DNA from: Psococerastis gibbosa
Lineage: Eukaryota > Arthropoda > Insecta > Psocodea > Psocidae
Reading direction: 5' to 3'
DNA length: 64,000 nucleotides
NCBI GenBank assembly: GCA_963971405.1
Contig: OZ020485.1
Span: 38,313,469-38,377,468 of the forward strand
Positions 44,258 to 57,893 of this stretch are shown here, piece after piece. Every line of letters starts with the position of its first letter. The stretch's first letter is position 1. A program made the translations under genes and the position numbers. The notes beneath the pieces are model-generated. The model had not been told where the DNA came from and searched no databases. It saw only the letters and a program-made list of their open reading frames with translations.

Positions 44258-45583
44258 TATTTTGACGGTAAAAAAAAGAAAAAAGGTAAACAATTAACCA
44301 TATATAACAGGCCAATTACGATACAGTAGAATATAAGTATAATAATACAATATACTACACAAAAAGTAAATACAGTAAAATAGTCACGTAAAGGTCAATA
44401 AACCTTCAAATATTCAAGTTCTGACATCCAATCAGAGCCATAGTGTCTAAAACTCAGAATCTGCAAGTTAGCCTATTTAGCGATTTATCGAACTGAATTT
44501 GATCGGACATAACATTGGTGCAGAGGTTCAAAACCTCAAGTAACAAACTTCTAAGAAAAGCTAAATGTTATATAGAGAACAGACTATTTCTATCTTACTA
44601 ATGATGAAGATAGTTTAACAGTAAATTCAATAGTCAGCAACTTTGCCAGTTTAAAGGGTGTTTTGCAGATTACAGCCATACTATGGGAACACAACTGCCA
44701 AATTGGGGGGAAAATGGAGTAGTGTGAAATAACAGACTGCATTCCAACAGAAAATACAAAACAACGACCAAAAAATTACACTCAAATTCATAAAATAACA
44801 TCTGAAGTGAATGGGTGATGAGAAGTATAATCGCCTCAGACAAAACGTGGCTTTTTAGGTTACATAATACAGCGTAAATAGCTATACAGTGAACAGGAAG
44901 GAAGATGTAAAAAAGAAATGTCGTTAACAGTAGAAACAAAAATTAGCAGTTTCGCCCTGAGTCTACATACAGGTTATTCTTCTTATTTTTGATGTGACCA
45001 AGAAAGTATGAATTTTACTGTCAAAGACTATAGACATGTGTTTTATTTTACAGCGCATGTTACATTTGATTATGATGATTTAATACTTACCGAGGCTACT
45101 ACTATCCCGCTTAACATAACTTATTCCTGGTGTTAAAAATGTAAACAATGTAACAAAGGAATAGCACTCTCCATTGTAAAATTATCATGTTTACATTTTT
45201 AATCCCAGGTTAAGATTAATAATAATCTCCATAGTATCAGTGTCTTTTGACAGAAGTTGGCAGCGGTATACCCTTTAATATGGCTGCGACTATGGCATTA
45301 ATCTTGCCGACTGAATTTACATATTGCGCACTTAAAAATAGTATGCACATCATATCACAGGGCAAACTTTCAGCTGCTGATTTTTTTTTTTTTAGTTATG
45401 CAAACGTAGTTTAATACATTTCATTTGTGTAAACATTGTCTTAATTTTGGATCAAAATGTTTACACCATTTTCACCCGGTTCATTCTGAACACGACAGTA
45501 CAAAACTAAAATAATGGTTCAGCTCACCTTTGCCCTTTGAAAGCTTGCATTCAGCAGCTGTGTAACGGATAATTATGTGCAGG
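44258..45583. other. PHAX 3' flank, AT-rich
   Basis: A TIR-like relative of 22595-22752 lies at about 45113-45217 (GAATAGCACTCTCCATTGTA). On the minus strand the first AATAAA downstream of the PHAX stop is at about 45043-45048, a possible poly(A) signal about 540 bp past the stop. Confidence 0.4.
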
Positions 45584-48500
45584 TTACATATCCATATCCT
45601 GGGGCCTTTGCTCCTCGCCGTCGCTGCTGTTGTCTCTGCCGTCAGTGGCGGGCGAGGGAGGGGGGTTCGTGACACCCCCATCTTCGGGCTCATGCTGCTG
45701 CGGCTGATCCTCGCCTTTCATTTTAAGTATGGCCGCCTCCGCTTTACTCAACAGTGTTCGATAATCTTCTGCAATTAACAAGATAAGATAAGATATAATG
45801 TCCGCATATACAACTTCACAAAGTCAAATGCATTGTCGAGACAGTTTGTAATATATTATGATGCATAAATAAACGCAGTACCAAGTAATAATAAATATCT
45901 TTAAACAATAAAAATTCCTCTAATGATCAGATAGCTTTATTGGGGTACAGATCTTTCACAGTTGTTTTAGATATAAGATATCAGATATAAGATATAATTT
46001 CCGCATGTAAACAACTTTGCAAAGTCAAATACATTGTCGTTCAGTTTGCTTCATACTACATTAATGGTCAGTAAGCTGTCAATCTATTCACACTTGCTGG
46101 TCTGATAAGAAGAAAAACATACATTAAATTAAACAAATGTCAACAGATGTGCAAATATTCAAGGGGGGTGAGGGGGAAATACAATGTTGATTTCACATAA
46201 TCTCAATTTTTTGGACAAAAAACTCTTATATAGAACAATGTAGCATTATTGACAAAATTCTTTTTTAACTTATATTAGGTAAAAAATAACAGGATATAAA
46301 GATTAACCCATCAGTTTTCAGAAATCATTAGTAATAAATTACAGTATGTGCTTTTTAACATGGGAGAAGAAAAATTTAATAATTGGAAAGCATACTGGGG
46401 AAATAGCGTTGTAGCTGTTTAAAAACAAGCTCTCAGTCATGGCCGTGCCCAAGGGGGTGGTCCATGGGGTCCGGAGCCCCCCCCCCCCCGAAATAAATTT
46501 TTGTACGAAAGCCTGTATAGTTTGAAGAATTTATCCATTAATTCATTAATAAATTTCGTTTAAAAAAAATTGGTCCCCCCCCCCCGAAATCGAAACCTGG
46601 GCGCGGCCTTGCTCTCAGTCGTAACTTATCGTAAGAAAGTGCAGAAGTATCACAACTAATAATTATGTACGAGTATTAATGTATGTAGCCTACATGAAAA
46701 TTTAAGTTTCAACGGATAAACGTCATGTACAGTATATTGGAAGTTGTGACGACTAAAATTTGAAATGCTACTGTTTTACTACTTTTTGACAATTTTTTGT
46801 CTTGTGTCATCTCATAAACTTTGTAGCAAGGACATAAGCTACAATACCTAGCTTTGTAGCGGCGTTTACTTTTGTTATTGTAGCAGTAGTCGCTATAATG
46901 ACACGCACGGTCACAGAATATAACTATAAAAAGGAAACAAAATGGTTGAAAAATGGCTTAATTCGAATTTTTCAAAGTGGCCATCCAAATCTTTTGGTCC
47001 TTTAACCCTTTATGTCTATTATAAAGCTGGATTTCATTCCACTGACAAGAACAAATTAAATTAGCCAACTGTAATGACATTTTAAGCAATGATAGAATTA
47101 AAGAATGTCAAGAGCGAAAAATGTAAAAGCACAGTCAGTGACAGTTCAAAAAGAAAATGTTAGAAGATGTAAAGCATTCACATCAGACCCACTCAACCGC
47201 ACTCGACAAGAGCAGGTCACACACTCGAAAAAGTACAGAAATACGACGCTGTGTTAGACCTTTTCATTTCAACACCTACACCTCTCATTTCACTCGCCGA
47301 CGAGTATAAAAGCGCCCCCGAGCGTCAAAAACGTAGCGACTGTGAAAAGGGTAAAAATTTTCAAAATCAGAATATTGTCCGCAATGTGGTTGTCTTGAGG
47401 TGCATACAGTATGAGCGAGGAAAATGAAGCAAAAGCGGAAATGCTCGGGGCAGTCCCGCCCTACTTCCTTTTGTCTGACTAGGTAAAGGTGCACGGTTAC
47501 CCTCTTTTCCTCAATTACCTACCAAATTTATTTTATGAAGGGCTTCTGCACCCACTACATGGCTTCATCACGATCTCTCAACCGTTCTGTGGTGTATTAG
47601 GTCACTCAATATAACGTACCTTAGGGTATGTAAAACAAGGTAGAAACTGTAAACTTATTTATGAACCGTTTAAACCTGAGAAGACAATCTATTGGTTTCG
47701 GACAGTATTTTCATACCGATAGTGCTTTCCAATTTTTAGATATTGTAGAAGACTTGCACAAGTTCTGCTTACTCCTGTTTACAATGAGGCAATCGCAGCA
47801 AGCCAATGTGGCTTATCATAGCTTACAGCCAGGTTGTGTATAGGATGATATCAGGTATATATGCCAGTTTTCCAGCGCCCAAATATAAAGAGCGAAAAAA
47901 ATTTCAGCTATGTCCGAAAAACTGTGGGGACTTTCACTGGCCAGCGTCCATGAAATGTTCATCAGAAATTAAATTATAAATATCCAATGCTAACAGAAAA
48001 TGTTAAGGTGGGAAGCATAGCCTGAATAGAGAAGAATTGAAAACCTTAAGTGCCATGTTGCCTTTGAGATGTGAATACACAGACGATTGCAGCGCATATA
48101 TCCAGGTGAGATCGTGTCCATAAATCTGAGGTCCTGAGGATACAGAAGTACAAGTAGCTGCTGACGGTTAAGAAACGGACACTAACATACTTCGGCCATG
48201 TGATGAGGAATGAAAAGTATATGTAATGCAAGTATAATGTAATCATCCAAGGGAAGATAAAAGGGCAAAGGGCTCCCGGCAGAAGAAGAACATCCTGGTT
48301 GAAAAACCTGAGGCAGTGGTTTGACACGAACCAGACATCCCTTTCTGAGCGGCAGTCTAGGTCCAAATTTCTATGAGAATCGTGAATTTTCGACTGAGAG
48401 AAGAAGAGAAACTCAACAGCTTTTTTAGTTTTTTGGCTAATTTCTGGAAATTGAACTATAATGAACTTAATATTCGAATTAACCATCATACTTGCATACG

Positions 48501-50083
48501 CATAATCCTCAAGGCGTTGAAATGAAATGAAATAAAAAAAAATGTGCATTGGCAATTTGGAACCGATTAACGGTGAGATTTCGCACTATTTAGTAAATTT
48601 AATAAAGATTGGCTGTGTATTTTATAGAAATTAATCAATTCCTCGTTTCCTAGCCAAGGTGGGGGCTCAAGCAAACGAAACCATCGACGGTGCTGCAATA
48701 AATAGCGTAAAATGCTTTCCGTACCTAGGCAGTAAAATAACACAAGAAGGAAATATCCAGTCGAATACACTTAGCCAGACTAGCTTTTAACATAAAGTCA
48801 AAGATATTCGAATCTAACAACATCGACTTGGAAATAAGGAAAAGACTTCTCAAAACTCTAGTGTGGATTGTGCTCTTGAACGGAAGTGAGACATGGTGCA
48901 TTTACGAACATGACAAAAAAAAGCTGGAAGCCTTTGAGTTGTGGTGCTACAGAAGAATCATGAAAATCCCATGGAGAGACCATATAACCAACGAAGAAGT
49001 GCTCCATAGAATAAACGAAAAAAAAAGCTATTATGGCCACCATTTCAACAAGAAGAGACAAATGGATGGGGCATATTCTGAGACACGAAGGGCTCCTCAA
49101 GAACATAATTGAGGGTATGGTTGAAGGCACCAACTCACTCAAGAAGACAACAGAGGAAGGAGTACCTAGAAGATGTCATGAAGGACCTAGGGTGCGCCAC
49201 CTACAAAGAACTGAAAAGGACCGCATAAAACAGACAAGAGTGGAGGAAAAAAATAAAACATTCGCTGCAGACCAATCCTTAGATTGCAACTCAAGAAGAA
49301 GAAGATCTGAAAGTGTTTTGATGAAAAATTACGGTAATAAAAAAAATGTAAGCCTTCTCAAAAAGTAAAAAATCTCACAACTGATTTACTACTATTCTAT
49401 AAATCTGTTTCATGCACTTTATGGGGTTTCTTTGAAGCAATATTGTACAAGAAAAACAGTAAATAAACAGATTTTATTTTATTTTTTGTGAATTTCTCAT
49501 CTGGCCATTTTGATATCTTTGTGGCTGTGGAAGGAGGAATTATTTAATTTCGTCAAATTGACTGGCTCATTCTTTGTTTACAAAATATTTTAAGATCTAT
49601 ACGAGTGAATGCTATGCAATAAATTCAAAAGCCAAATCCCATTTCCATAAATATTTAAGTATAAAAATTTGCCACCGGGGGGACTTAGCTTATTATGCCC
49701 GCCATTTCAAAAAATACGATATCTTAATAACGACTACTTTATTGCCGAGGCATAAGGCTTCCGCTCAGTCTCTCTCTAATACAGTAAATCATGAATATAA
49801 AATGCGCTACCAACCTGCTTTCAAGGCGGCACGTCTCTCCGCAGCCCTGGCTAGCCTGGCCTCTTTGACAGTCTTCCGTTTTTCAGCATAATAACTCTTC
49901 TTTGATTCTGCAAAAATCAATGAGCTCTGTTCTGGAGTCAGGCGCCCAGTTGCCTTCAGCAGATGGAAATATACACCTCCGGGAGTCCTGCGACGCCCAC
50001 CGTTCTGCAAAAAAAATAAACATAGCACTGCAGGATTTGCAATAAATACAAGATAAATAGGTCTGCTACAATATCTTTATCAT

Positions 50084-50131
<48 letters not shown>

Positions 50132-53100
50132 GTACAAGTCTCATTTACGATGCATCAGTCTCTTCAGTAATGTCTCCCATTACATAATTCACATCAAGTC
50201 CTTTTCTTTCCCAATGGCCTTGATATGCGCAGAAGAAACGTATGTATGATGATGTCCATTCCGTGTACCACTCGTTTGCCTTACTTATGCTACCGTACCG
50301 TACCTTCCCTCATAATTCCCCTACGAACAATATGGCACAACTTTACGGCAACACCCCCTCCCGCCACTGTTCCAGTCAACTATTTTTAAAAGTCCATAAG
50401 TCCACGAAACCCTAAAACCCATTAAACTGAAATATCATAACAAAAGACAAAAGAAAATTGTTTTGCCAGTCTCTTAACTCGTATCTGTACTTGGTTAAGT
50501 CATGCTTTCGCCTGTTTCATTGCGTCAATGGTAAGCATGGCTTGTCCATTATCGCTTGTAGCCCGGTGTAAGTTGCCATTGAGAGCGTATACCAGTTTGC
50601 CAATAATGTCCGAAATCCATGGGGTTGTTGGCATTGGACAAGGAACCTATGGGCCACTATGAGTAAAATAAATTTACCTGTCTTGATAGTAGTTTGTCAA
50701 ACCACACAGACCCACACCAGCAACCACGCACAGCACCTCAGTACGGCATTAAGAATAAAACAGATAATGGCAGGCGAACTGCTCAGATGGTCCTCGCACA
50801 ACCTCATTTTCCAATACGCTCCCAATAGCAGTTTGCTAAACCTCACGAACCCCACTCAGCACCACACTTTTGAATTACCAGACAAAGGCAAAGTCTCAAA
50901 GGGCGCTATGTTTTGATTGTTAAAAAATAGAAGATTACATTGAAAGCTTTAATTTTATTTATGGTTGGCCATTTATGTTGCACTACTCCCTCGGGTATAA
51001 GCTAACGGATAGGAGAAACAAAGATAAATAAATAAATATTGACTTTTTTTGTTCTATTACTAAGCCAACCTTAGCCGAGTTGCGGCTATAAAGCCACTCA
51101 ACAAGGAAGGCCCAGGACCAGCTGCTTTACATGCCCTCCGAAGCCGAAAATATAATATATAATCGGGTGAAAGTCGGAGTCTGCACCACTACTCTACATG
51201 TTCTGACCGAAGATACTCCAGCGGAGATGCAGGTAGCCCCTATCACCGGAAGAGTTAGAGAACGGGTGTGATCAATAATAACATGGACTGTATCAGCACC
51301 CTATCCCCCTCTGCTTCCAAGGGGAGGGGAATGCCGATGACCTATTCAGCTGCACTGGCATCGAGGTAGAAAACCGAACTGAGACTCAGGAGGGATTGGC
51401 CCAGCTCTATTACGCGGCACGGCGTCAAATGGCCGACCAGCCAAGGACGGGCGTTGGTTGAAGAAGAAGACCTTATCAATGACAAGTATTATCGCGCAAT
51501 GCTTTCAATATTCCTTTCTGTAACAGTGTCATTGTCACTGTCACAATGACTGTAAGAGGAAAATAACTTACCATTATCATCAGCCCACCCAAGCACTCAA
51601 TGTCTCGTGTTTCTTCAAAATGACGCACAGCAGCCTCTTTTCCAATTACATTTACGATTTTCACTGAAAAAGTAAAACCATGCCAATTAGTTAAATGACC
51701 TTCTGAGGAAGGCTTGTTAGGACAGACTCCATGCACTAAGTACCTATACAAACAGTCTCTTATTGAATCATTAAGCTGTGGTGTATTGCACTATCAACCA
51801 CAGAGTCAATAATCACGTGTTAATTTAATATCTCCCTTAACATATCAGGACAATACTTATTCACAACACGTGCACTTCCGTTTTCAGTTGATCTGCTGCG
51901 CGCTAACAGTCCAGAAGCTAGCTGGCTGTTTGGTAAGTACCTTGTGAATAGCATACTGCAAATCGTCATAAATCACCCGTAACAATAATTTACGATATGA
52001 ACATTTCTAACTAGATCCTATCTATGGTTTATAAATGCATATGAAGAAAGAAAGAAAATTGGCTTTATTTTCCATATGGGCGAATTTTGGCCATTATGAC
52101 AAAATTATTAGAAATATATAACGTTTAAGTGACACACAAATAGGGCGAATTTATTTGCACATACTAAATGGTAGCAAGCTGGTAGATTCCCTAGATAAAT
52201 TCGAAAACAATGTAGGTCTATCGAGTATGCAAATGCATTGTACACACAAAAAGAATTAGTACTAGTACATTTTTTTCCTAGGTAGGCCTACTCGTATGTA
52301 TGTTGTGAGGGAATCCGGCTTTATAGGAATTTTATAATTTAATTTTTAATAATAGAATTTTATAATGAAGTAATTTGCGAAATGAATGTTTCCATTGATA
52401 TTCAATGGCATTACTCCCGTTTACAAACTTGCAGAAAATTTAAAGTGACCAATAAGCCCCCAACTAAATATAAATAAATAATAAATAAATAAATGTTGAC
52501 TTTTTTGTTCTATTACTAAGCCAACCTAGCAGAGTTAGAGCTATAAAGCCCTCTCCTACACTTAACTAGGAAGACCCGGCACCGCCTGCTTTACATGCCT
52601 CCGAACATGGCCAAAAAATGTAGCAAGTGTGGAACTCGAACCAACAACCTTTCAGGCGATAGTCGGAGTCTGTACCACTACTCTACTTGTCATATAAAAA
52701 TATATTTGTAAAATTAAGCTTTCGATTTGAAAACCATTTAATACAATGAAATTTAAATGACAGTAACAATAGTACTTACATATTAAGTCTTCTTTTTCTT
52801 CGAATAGTTTGTTAGCAATGTCTTGGGCCAAGTCTTCAGGTGAATCTTCTACAGTTTTTGAAAGTGGAAAAAGTTCCCTAGATTCCGACTGAATAGATTT
52901 TTTCCTATCAAGATTTCCCTTAAAAGTTTTCCGCTTTGCTTCCAAAAATTTTCCACCATGATTTCTTTTGTTACTGCCTCTATTGTTTCCTTGCGATGAC
53001 GGCAGAGTTTCACGCAAGACCTTTTTAACTTCTTTCAAATGAGGGATAGCTAGTAAATGGTTGTAGGACTCAACGTCTCTACTGCGGTCAAACGGCTGGG

Positions 53101-54512
53101 CGACAGAGCAGTTGTTCAGAGTGCTGGTGAGAGCCTCCTCGGTTATGTCTGTACACCAAATATTGTAGTTTTTCTTTTTTTGAGGCTGCACATTTGATAT
53201 AGGTGTGGGATGTAAAGTTTTTCTCCTCTGCTTTGCTTTGTTTCTCTGTGACTCGTCCGAATCGCTGGACGAACTTGGATCTTCGCGATCACTCAGGTCT
53301 GTAACATTGACATCCGGAGGCGGTGGGGCTGCTTGTACTCGAGGTCTCTCTAACGGCACGTAAACGTCATCAAATTCATCTTCAATCTGGAAATATTAAA
53401 TGCAACGTGCTTGATTCAACAACATTTCACAATCAGCATGTTAGTCTAGTTAGCAAGAGGACGAATTAGGCAGAAACGTCTTAAGCCAAAGAGAGTAGCT
53501 ACAATTATAACAAATACTAATTGAGAACGGCTTCCCTACATAAGGCGCATATCGGCACAGTGAGAGACATTTATTTATTTATTTATTTGTCTGTGATAAA
53601 TCGCCATGGCTAGCAAGTGTTAACAACCTATCCCCTAATTCGGAGAAGAAACCCAATCAGCAACACCAGCACTATATAATAAATATTATATAAAAATATA
53701 TTCATTGTGTTTAAAATAACACTATGGTAGCCAAAATCTAGATCCAAATCAAGAAACCAAACTCTGATTCTTCATAATTTAATCTTAAATAATTAAACCT
53801 TTAATTACAACCCAGATTCAAAAAGGCTGGACCACCCTAGTTCACGATGCATTTCAGTTCTATCTCAGTCAATTCGAATAATATGCAATTTATTTTAATA
53901 TAGAACGTAGCCATTTTAAATTCTTCTCACGCTCCCCCCCCCCCCTCCTCCTGAGAAAAATTACTAGATTCGCGGGTGAGTTGGTCGGTGCTAGTTAAGC
54001 AACTCACCCTTACTCTACTGTTTCGCTTGCCTTCCACTGACAGTTTCTGATAGAGTTCTATATGTAGGAACAATTGGGCATATGAGTGCGCCAAAAATAT
54101 TTATTGCTTCCTGGATCTACCTGATGCCACGTCCCCTACGACTATAGCCGTTGAAAAAACGTACCAGGTAGCCCCAGGATAAAAACATAGTTTTGGCGCA
54201 CTCGAATTCTCTCACATAGAACTGTCATTTTCTGTCATGAGATGGATTTTCACTACCTAACATGATCAAAAAATAACGCTGCTAATGCACTGTAGCATTT
54301 TACAAAGTTTGCTTTCCCTCAGAGCCAAATTTAAACTAGGTGAAATAAAATACATAAATACATTAATTGTAAAACCAATTCAATTCTTATTTTCTGGCTT
54401 TGGTTTTGTAAATTATAAAATTCAAAGTAATAAAAGCGTTTTAACAAAATAGGGTTAGACTAAAAAAACTTACCTCGCCCTCTTCCAGTTCGTTATCGAT
54501 TTCTGCGTCCAT
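45584..54512 (-). CDS. Phax: PHAX, phosphorylated adaptor for U snRNA nuclear export
   Basis: PHAX links capped U snRNA and the cap-binding complex to exportin 1 (CRM1) and acts in the nucleus. Coding exons: 54512-54474, 53386-52780, 51663-51572, 50004-49815 and 45768-45584. All introns are GT-AG, most donors GTAAGT-like (donor 4 is the weaker GTTGGT), and the joins keep frame, giving 370 residues (human about 394). The N-terminal region is acidic with a Ser-rich SSSSDSDES and PLERPRVQAAPPPP. Conserved PHAX blocks follow: a KNYNIW...TEE motif, RSRDVESYNHLLA, and the RNA-binding domain across exons 2-4 with GKEAAVRHFEETRD and NGGRRRTPGGVYFHLLKATG. The tail is acidic and ends at TAA. The start is the first ATG I see, followed by 12 codons and a consensus donor. 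Introns carry two SINEs, a hAT MITE and non-LTR scraps. Confidence 0.95.
46438..46611. mobile_element. hAT-like MITE with perfect 8-bp duplication (PHAX intron 4)
   Basis: CTCTCAGT occurs at 46430-46437 and 46612-46619. The ends are CATGGCCGTGCCCAAGG and (inverted) CAAGGCCGCGCCCAGG. It shares its interior with 24011-24152 and has two C runs. Confidence 0.9.
48060..48390 (+). pseudogene. Non-LTR RT C-terminus remnant (PHAX intron 4)
   Basis: The plus strand, antisense to PHAX, reads with frame changes an RRRTSWLKNLRQWF segment and an AAV...V-like end, as at 9580 and 63800. The minus-strand open frame across it is not a gene. Confidence 0.65.
48640..49300 (+). pseudogene. Non-LTR reverse transcriptase C-terminal region (PHAX intron 4)
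   Basis: The plus strand reads YLGSKITQEGNIQ, then LRKRLLKTLVW-like (here IRKRLLKTLVWIVLLNGSET), WCYRRIMKIPWRDHITNEEV, then in another frame KRDKWMGHILRHEGLLKNII. This order is typical of RTE-like ORF2 proteins after the RT fingers. At least two frameshifts. The tail around 49150-49250 matches the fragment at 34150. Confidence 0.85.
50088..50129 (+). repeat. 42-base A homopolymer (PHAX intron 3)
   Basis: Forty-two consecutive A, unusually long for this window. It has no obvious retroposon body directly upstream. Length may be affected by assembly. Confidence 0.85.
50460..50660 (-). repeat. Dispersed repeat, degraded copy of 59545-59822
   Basis: Shares CGTATCTGTACTTGGTTAAG, ATTATCGCTTGTAGCC and TCGTTGGCATTGGACAAGG-type blocks in order with 59600-59805. 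The minus frame is broken relative to the intact one there. Confidence 0.75.
51018..51209 (-). mobile_element. SINE family 1, internal deletions (PHAX intron 3)
   Basis: The minus strand shows TAGAGTAGTGGTGCAGACTC, CTTTCACCCGA, a replaced B-box region, GTAAAGCAGC and the 3' end with AAAAAAGTCAATATTTATTT. It is sense with respect to PHAX. Confidence 0.8.
51215..51480 (+). pseudogene. Probable non-LTR 3' end (PHAX intron 3)
   Basis: GC-richer block ending GGTTGAAGAAGAAGACC, similar in style to the ends of the other non-LTR tails here (34345, 49290). Frames are broken; assignment is tentative. Confidence 0.35.
52471..52692 (-). mobile_element. SINE family 1 (PHAX intron 2)
   Basis: The minus strand has TAGAGTAGTGGTACAGACTC, B box GGTTCGAGTTCC, full body and a 3' tail with several AAATA units. 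It lies 88 bp downstream of the exon 2 donor (52779) on the gene strand. Confidence 0.85.
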
Positions 54513-54959
54513 TATAAAACTAGACGAATTATGCAATTTAAAGTACTGTGATACTCAATTACTAACGGAATTGATAAAAGTTTACTGATTTAAAAATTAA
54601 ACTTCATTAACAAACAAGACAACAACAACAAGCAAGGAAAACTAGCACATGCAGTTTAACCAACATGGCTACGTCGCCAAATCATACAAACTCAGTTTCA
54701 CCAACCTAAACAAAGTGGCGGGAAAAGTTTAAAAATGGCTGGTGTATCAAATTTTTACGTTTTTAAGCGAAATGGGTGGAATGAGTCTACAGTACTACAC
54801 ATAAATTTTAAAATTTAATTAATAGTGTCTTTTAAAAGAACTGATGCGAGTGAACCCGTTTCTTGTTTCCTATAATTATCAATTATTAGTGTAGGGGCCA
54901 TAATAAGTAGGATAGTTGAATAAACCATAGTACTAAGGTTAAATTTCGGTTTTTGATTC

Positions 54960-55165
54960 CTTGATTTAATTTTTTTTGAACCTGCATGCCCAATTTCACG
55001 AAAATCCAACGAGTAGTTTGCCCACATATCGATTAACAGGCAAAGCATTTTGCAAAAACGGTTCCTTGGTTCTGTGTTCTTGACCTCAAAAAGTGTAAAT
55101 TCGTTTAAATATCAAAATAGAAAATTTCGATCTTCACAAAATAAGCTTCCCTTATAAAAACGTAT
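54960..55165 (+). mobile_element. HINE-like repeat, 3' fragment
   Basis: CCAATTTCACGAAAATCCAA, GAGTAGTTTGCCCACATATC and AGCTTCCCTTATA correspond to the last 200 bp of the family, diverged and with the microsatellite lost. Confidence 0.65.
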
Positions 55166-55169
55166 GAAC

Positions 55170-57054
55170 ATGATAGCAATGAATTGCGTATGAATATTGA
55201 ATAGTGAAGTTACCCAATAAAAATCTTCAAACCATTTGGCCCAGTTGCATAACTACATTATGACAGTACCTAATTCTTTTGCCACTATGGACGTTTTCTA
55301 TATTATTAATAATATATTATATTATCATGGTGGTCTGGGGTTCTCTTATCTTGCATTTTACCCGTATGTTTTATAAGACTCTGCTCGTTACTAATTGAAA
55401 AATCTAAGCAATTAATTATAGGCATTGGTATTTTTCCTGAAACGTGGATTCAGACCCTTACTTGATAATATACTGCAGTACCAGTAGGTGCTGATAATTA
55501 CCCTCAGATACACATTAAATTTAAACAAAATGAGAAGGGCAATGATAGCAAATATATTCCAGATATAGGCCCTACATTGTATTTTACACGTTTGCCTATA
55601 TGAATACATTTAAGACAACTATTGGAAAAGTATTCCTAAATCTGCATGTTTTGCATATTAATTTTAAAACATGTAATTATTCTTAATTTTTTTTTTTGCA
55701 AGTTATGCCTATATTTGAGGGTTGTTCTCTCAAGATCCAGCATTATATAAAATCAGATTTGCAGTAAATAGGCCTACATGCATCTTGCTGGTGTCTTAAG
55801 CGAGGCACCGCAGTTGAGAATTTTAAATGCATAAATATGTTGGGACGAATAGAACCTTGAGCGGCGGAAACAGCACGAACAACCCATCGTTATTTTTTTA
55901 TTGATTCGAGGACGGATATCATTGGCAAAATGAACGGAGAATAATGACTAGACTACTACGCATTTCTGCGTCATCATTGAAGAACCCTCTCATTTTGGTT
56001 AAGTAGGTGTGGGTTTTTCATTGAATAGTCGTGCCTTCGACCCTCCATGAGGATAAGGCGCAGTAAAAGTAAAGTAAGCAGTCTGAGACAAATGGCGATG
56101 TACTATTGTATATAATATCACTATGAACTACTATAGCCTACAACCTTTTTGTACATTTGAGCCAAATACCGGGTTTTCCGAATTTGAGGCCTTTCAAAAA
56201 GCGCCAAAGATTGCAGAAAGATTTTCACCACAATTTGAGTTTGGACGGTATATGCTTAAGCGTTGTGTCTTATGGTAAACAAGAAACAACAAATTAAATT
56301 AACTACCTAGTGTAGAATGTCAGGACTCATTATTTCCCTTTTAAGTTAAGAGATAAGTATACTAACGTAAAAAATATCGAGATCCATGCAGCTCTTCTTT
56401 ATTTTTAAACTGGCAAATATTATAGCTTTGCGGAAGCGCCAATATCGAGAGCCCTAAGAGCCAAATTCGGCTCGTGAGCCACGGGTTGCTGACCTCTACC
56501 TACCTCTATATGAATGTGACACAATACAATACCGTAACACAATACAAAAACACACTAGGCCTTTACACACTGTATTTGTCTATATGAAAGTCACATGTTT
56601 AAAAATACATATAAATATTTTAGCAGCATCAATCGACCTATCGTAATCGCCTAAACACCATACCATGTGAGACTTTACGTGAATCTTAAAAAAAGTATTG
56701 GGTCGTTCAGAGGGCGAGACCCCGGGACAAGAGTGACGTTGGGGTCCACCATAAGTTGCAATAAAAAATATTCCAATTTGGCTAGTTCATCATTTTCTTA
56801 ATCAATGAAGCAATTTTAAATTAAAATTTAATGTTCTAAACTGGAATAATAGGCTATAAATGGTTTAAAGAGGAATGGCCTTAGCATGGCCATCCCTGGA
56901 TTACCCTAAAATAGGTTGGTTTACATTTTTTTAAAGTTACTGCTTAAGTTTTAAAGAGTAAGTCCATTCAATTGGTAGAGGACTAGTACTGGTTGCCCAG
57001 GCCGGCGAAATCCCAAGGTTGGGGCTTGAGAACTACACCATGTTATCAGGTTTT
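55170..57054. other. AT-rich DNA with TE scraps
   Basis: Bases 56025-56080 repeat the non-LTR 3' piece seen at 42685. Bases 56440-56505 look like one end of a hAT element (AATTCGGCTCGTGAGCCAC then GGGTTGCTGACCTC). No gene seen. Confidence 0.4.
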
Positions 57055-57200
57055 TAGGGAGATTCATCTACCTATTGAGATGGCGACCAATGTTCGACTT
57101 TCGGAAAATTTCTTCACAACTTTTCATTTCTTGACCCCCTGAGCCTAAAACCACCCTCCGTTCAAAATGTTATGTATATAATATTTATATATAAATATAT

Positions 57201-57447
57201 GAGGAGCTTGGTTACAAACGTGGCCAACTCCATTTTTTCCAAAAATGGGGTTTTGATCCAACCTTGCAGAAAATTTTAATGTCCATCTGCACGTTGTAAA
57301 ATAAAGTGACAAAAGCAGCCAGATTGCGCACAGAAGCGCTGAGATGTCTTGGGTTAGCTATAAACTTAATGCAATTTTCAACAGAAAATCCGCACTCCTG
57401 AAAAATTCTACAACTTGGAGTTGGCCATGTTTGTAAACAACCCCCTC
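57201..57447 (-). mobile_element. MITE with GAGG ends and 4-bp duplication (copy 2)
   Basis: Inverted relative to 1971-2218 and highly similar along its length. Flanked by ATAT (57197-57200 and 57448-57451). Copy A of the host repeat has an uninterrupted sequence here, an empty site. Confidence 0.9.
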
Positions 57448-57893
57448 ATATACAGTACGTATGTATATCGATTTTAGGAAACACTCTAACTTCCGTAAAT
57501 AGCCTATTATCTGATTTTGATGAAACTTGGCACAAACATTGATCATACAAATGTCTTGATCATGTTCGATAACCAGCTAGATCCACTATTTAGTTACAAG
57601 ATGGCGGCCAATTGAAACCTTGTATAATTCATATCTCAGTTAATATTGGTCACAGAGGAATGAATTAAAATCTGACTGAAAGCCCGTATTATTATCTACG
57701 ATAATGGTTAGAAACACCTTTTACGACAAATCAACGATTTCAAGATGACGTCCAGTCAAAGTAAAAATAATTTAATAAGTAAAAGTTCATAGTCGTAATT
57801 GTTTGGAACACAAGAGTGTTTTGTGTGTTGATGTTGGGGCTGGGAAAATAATGAATTATTTTTTATTACAAGTATGTACATAGCGTAGGTAGC

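Noticed and set aside
48046-48555. 169-codon minus frame in PHAX intron 4
   Set aside because: It is antisense to a recognisable non-LTR RT tail.
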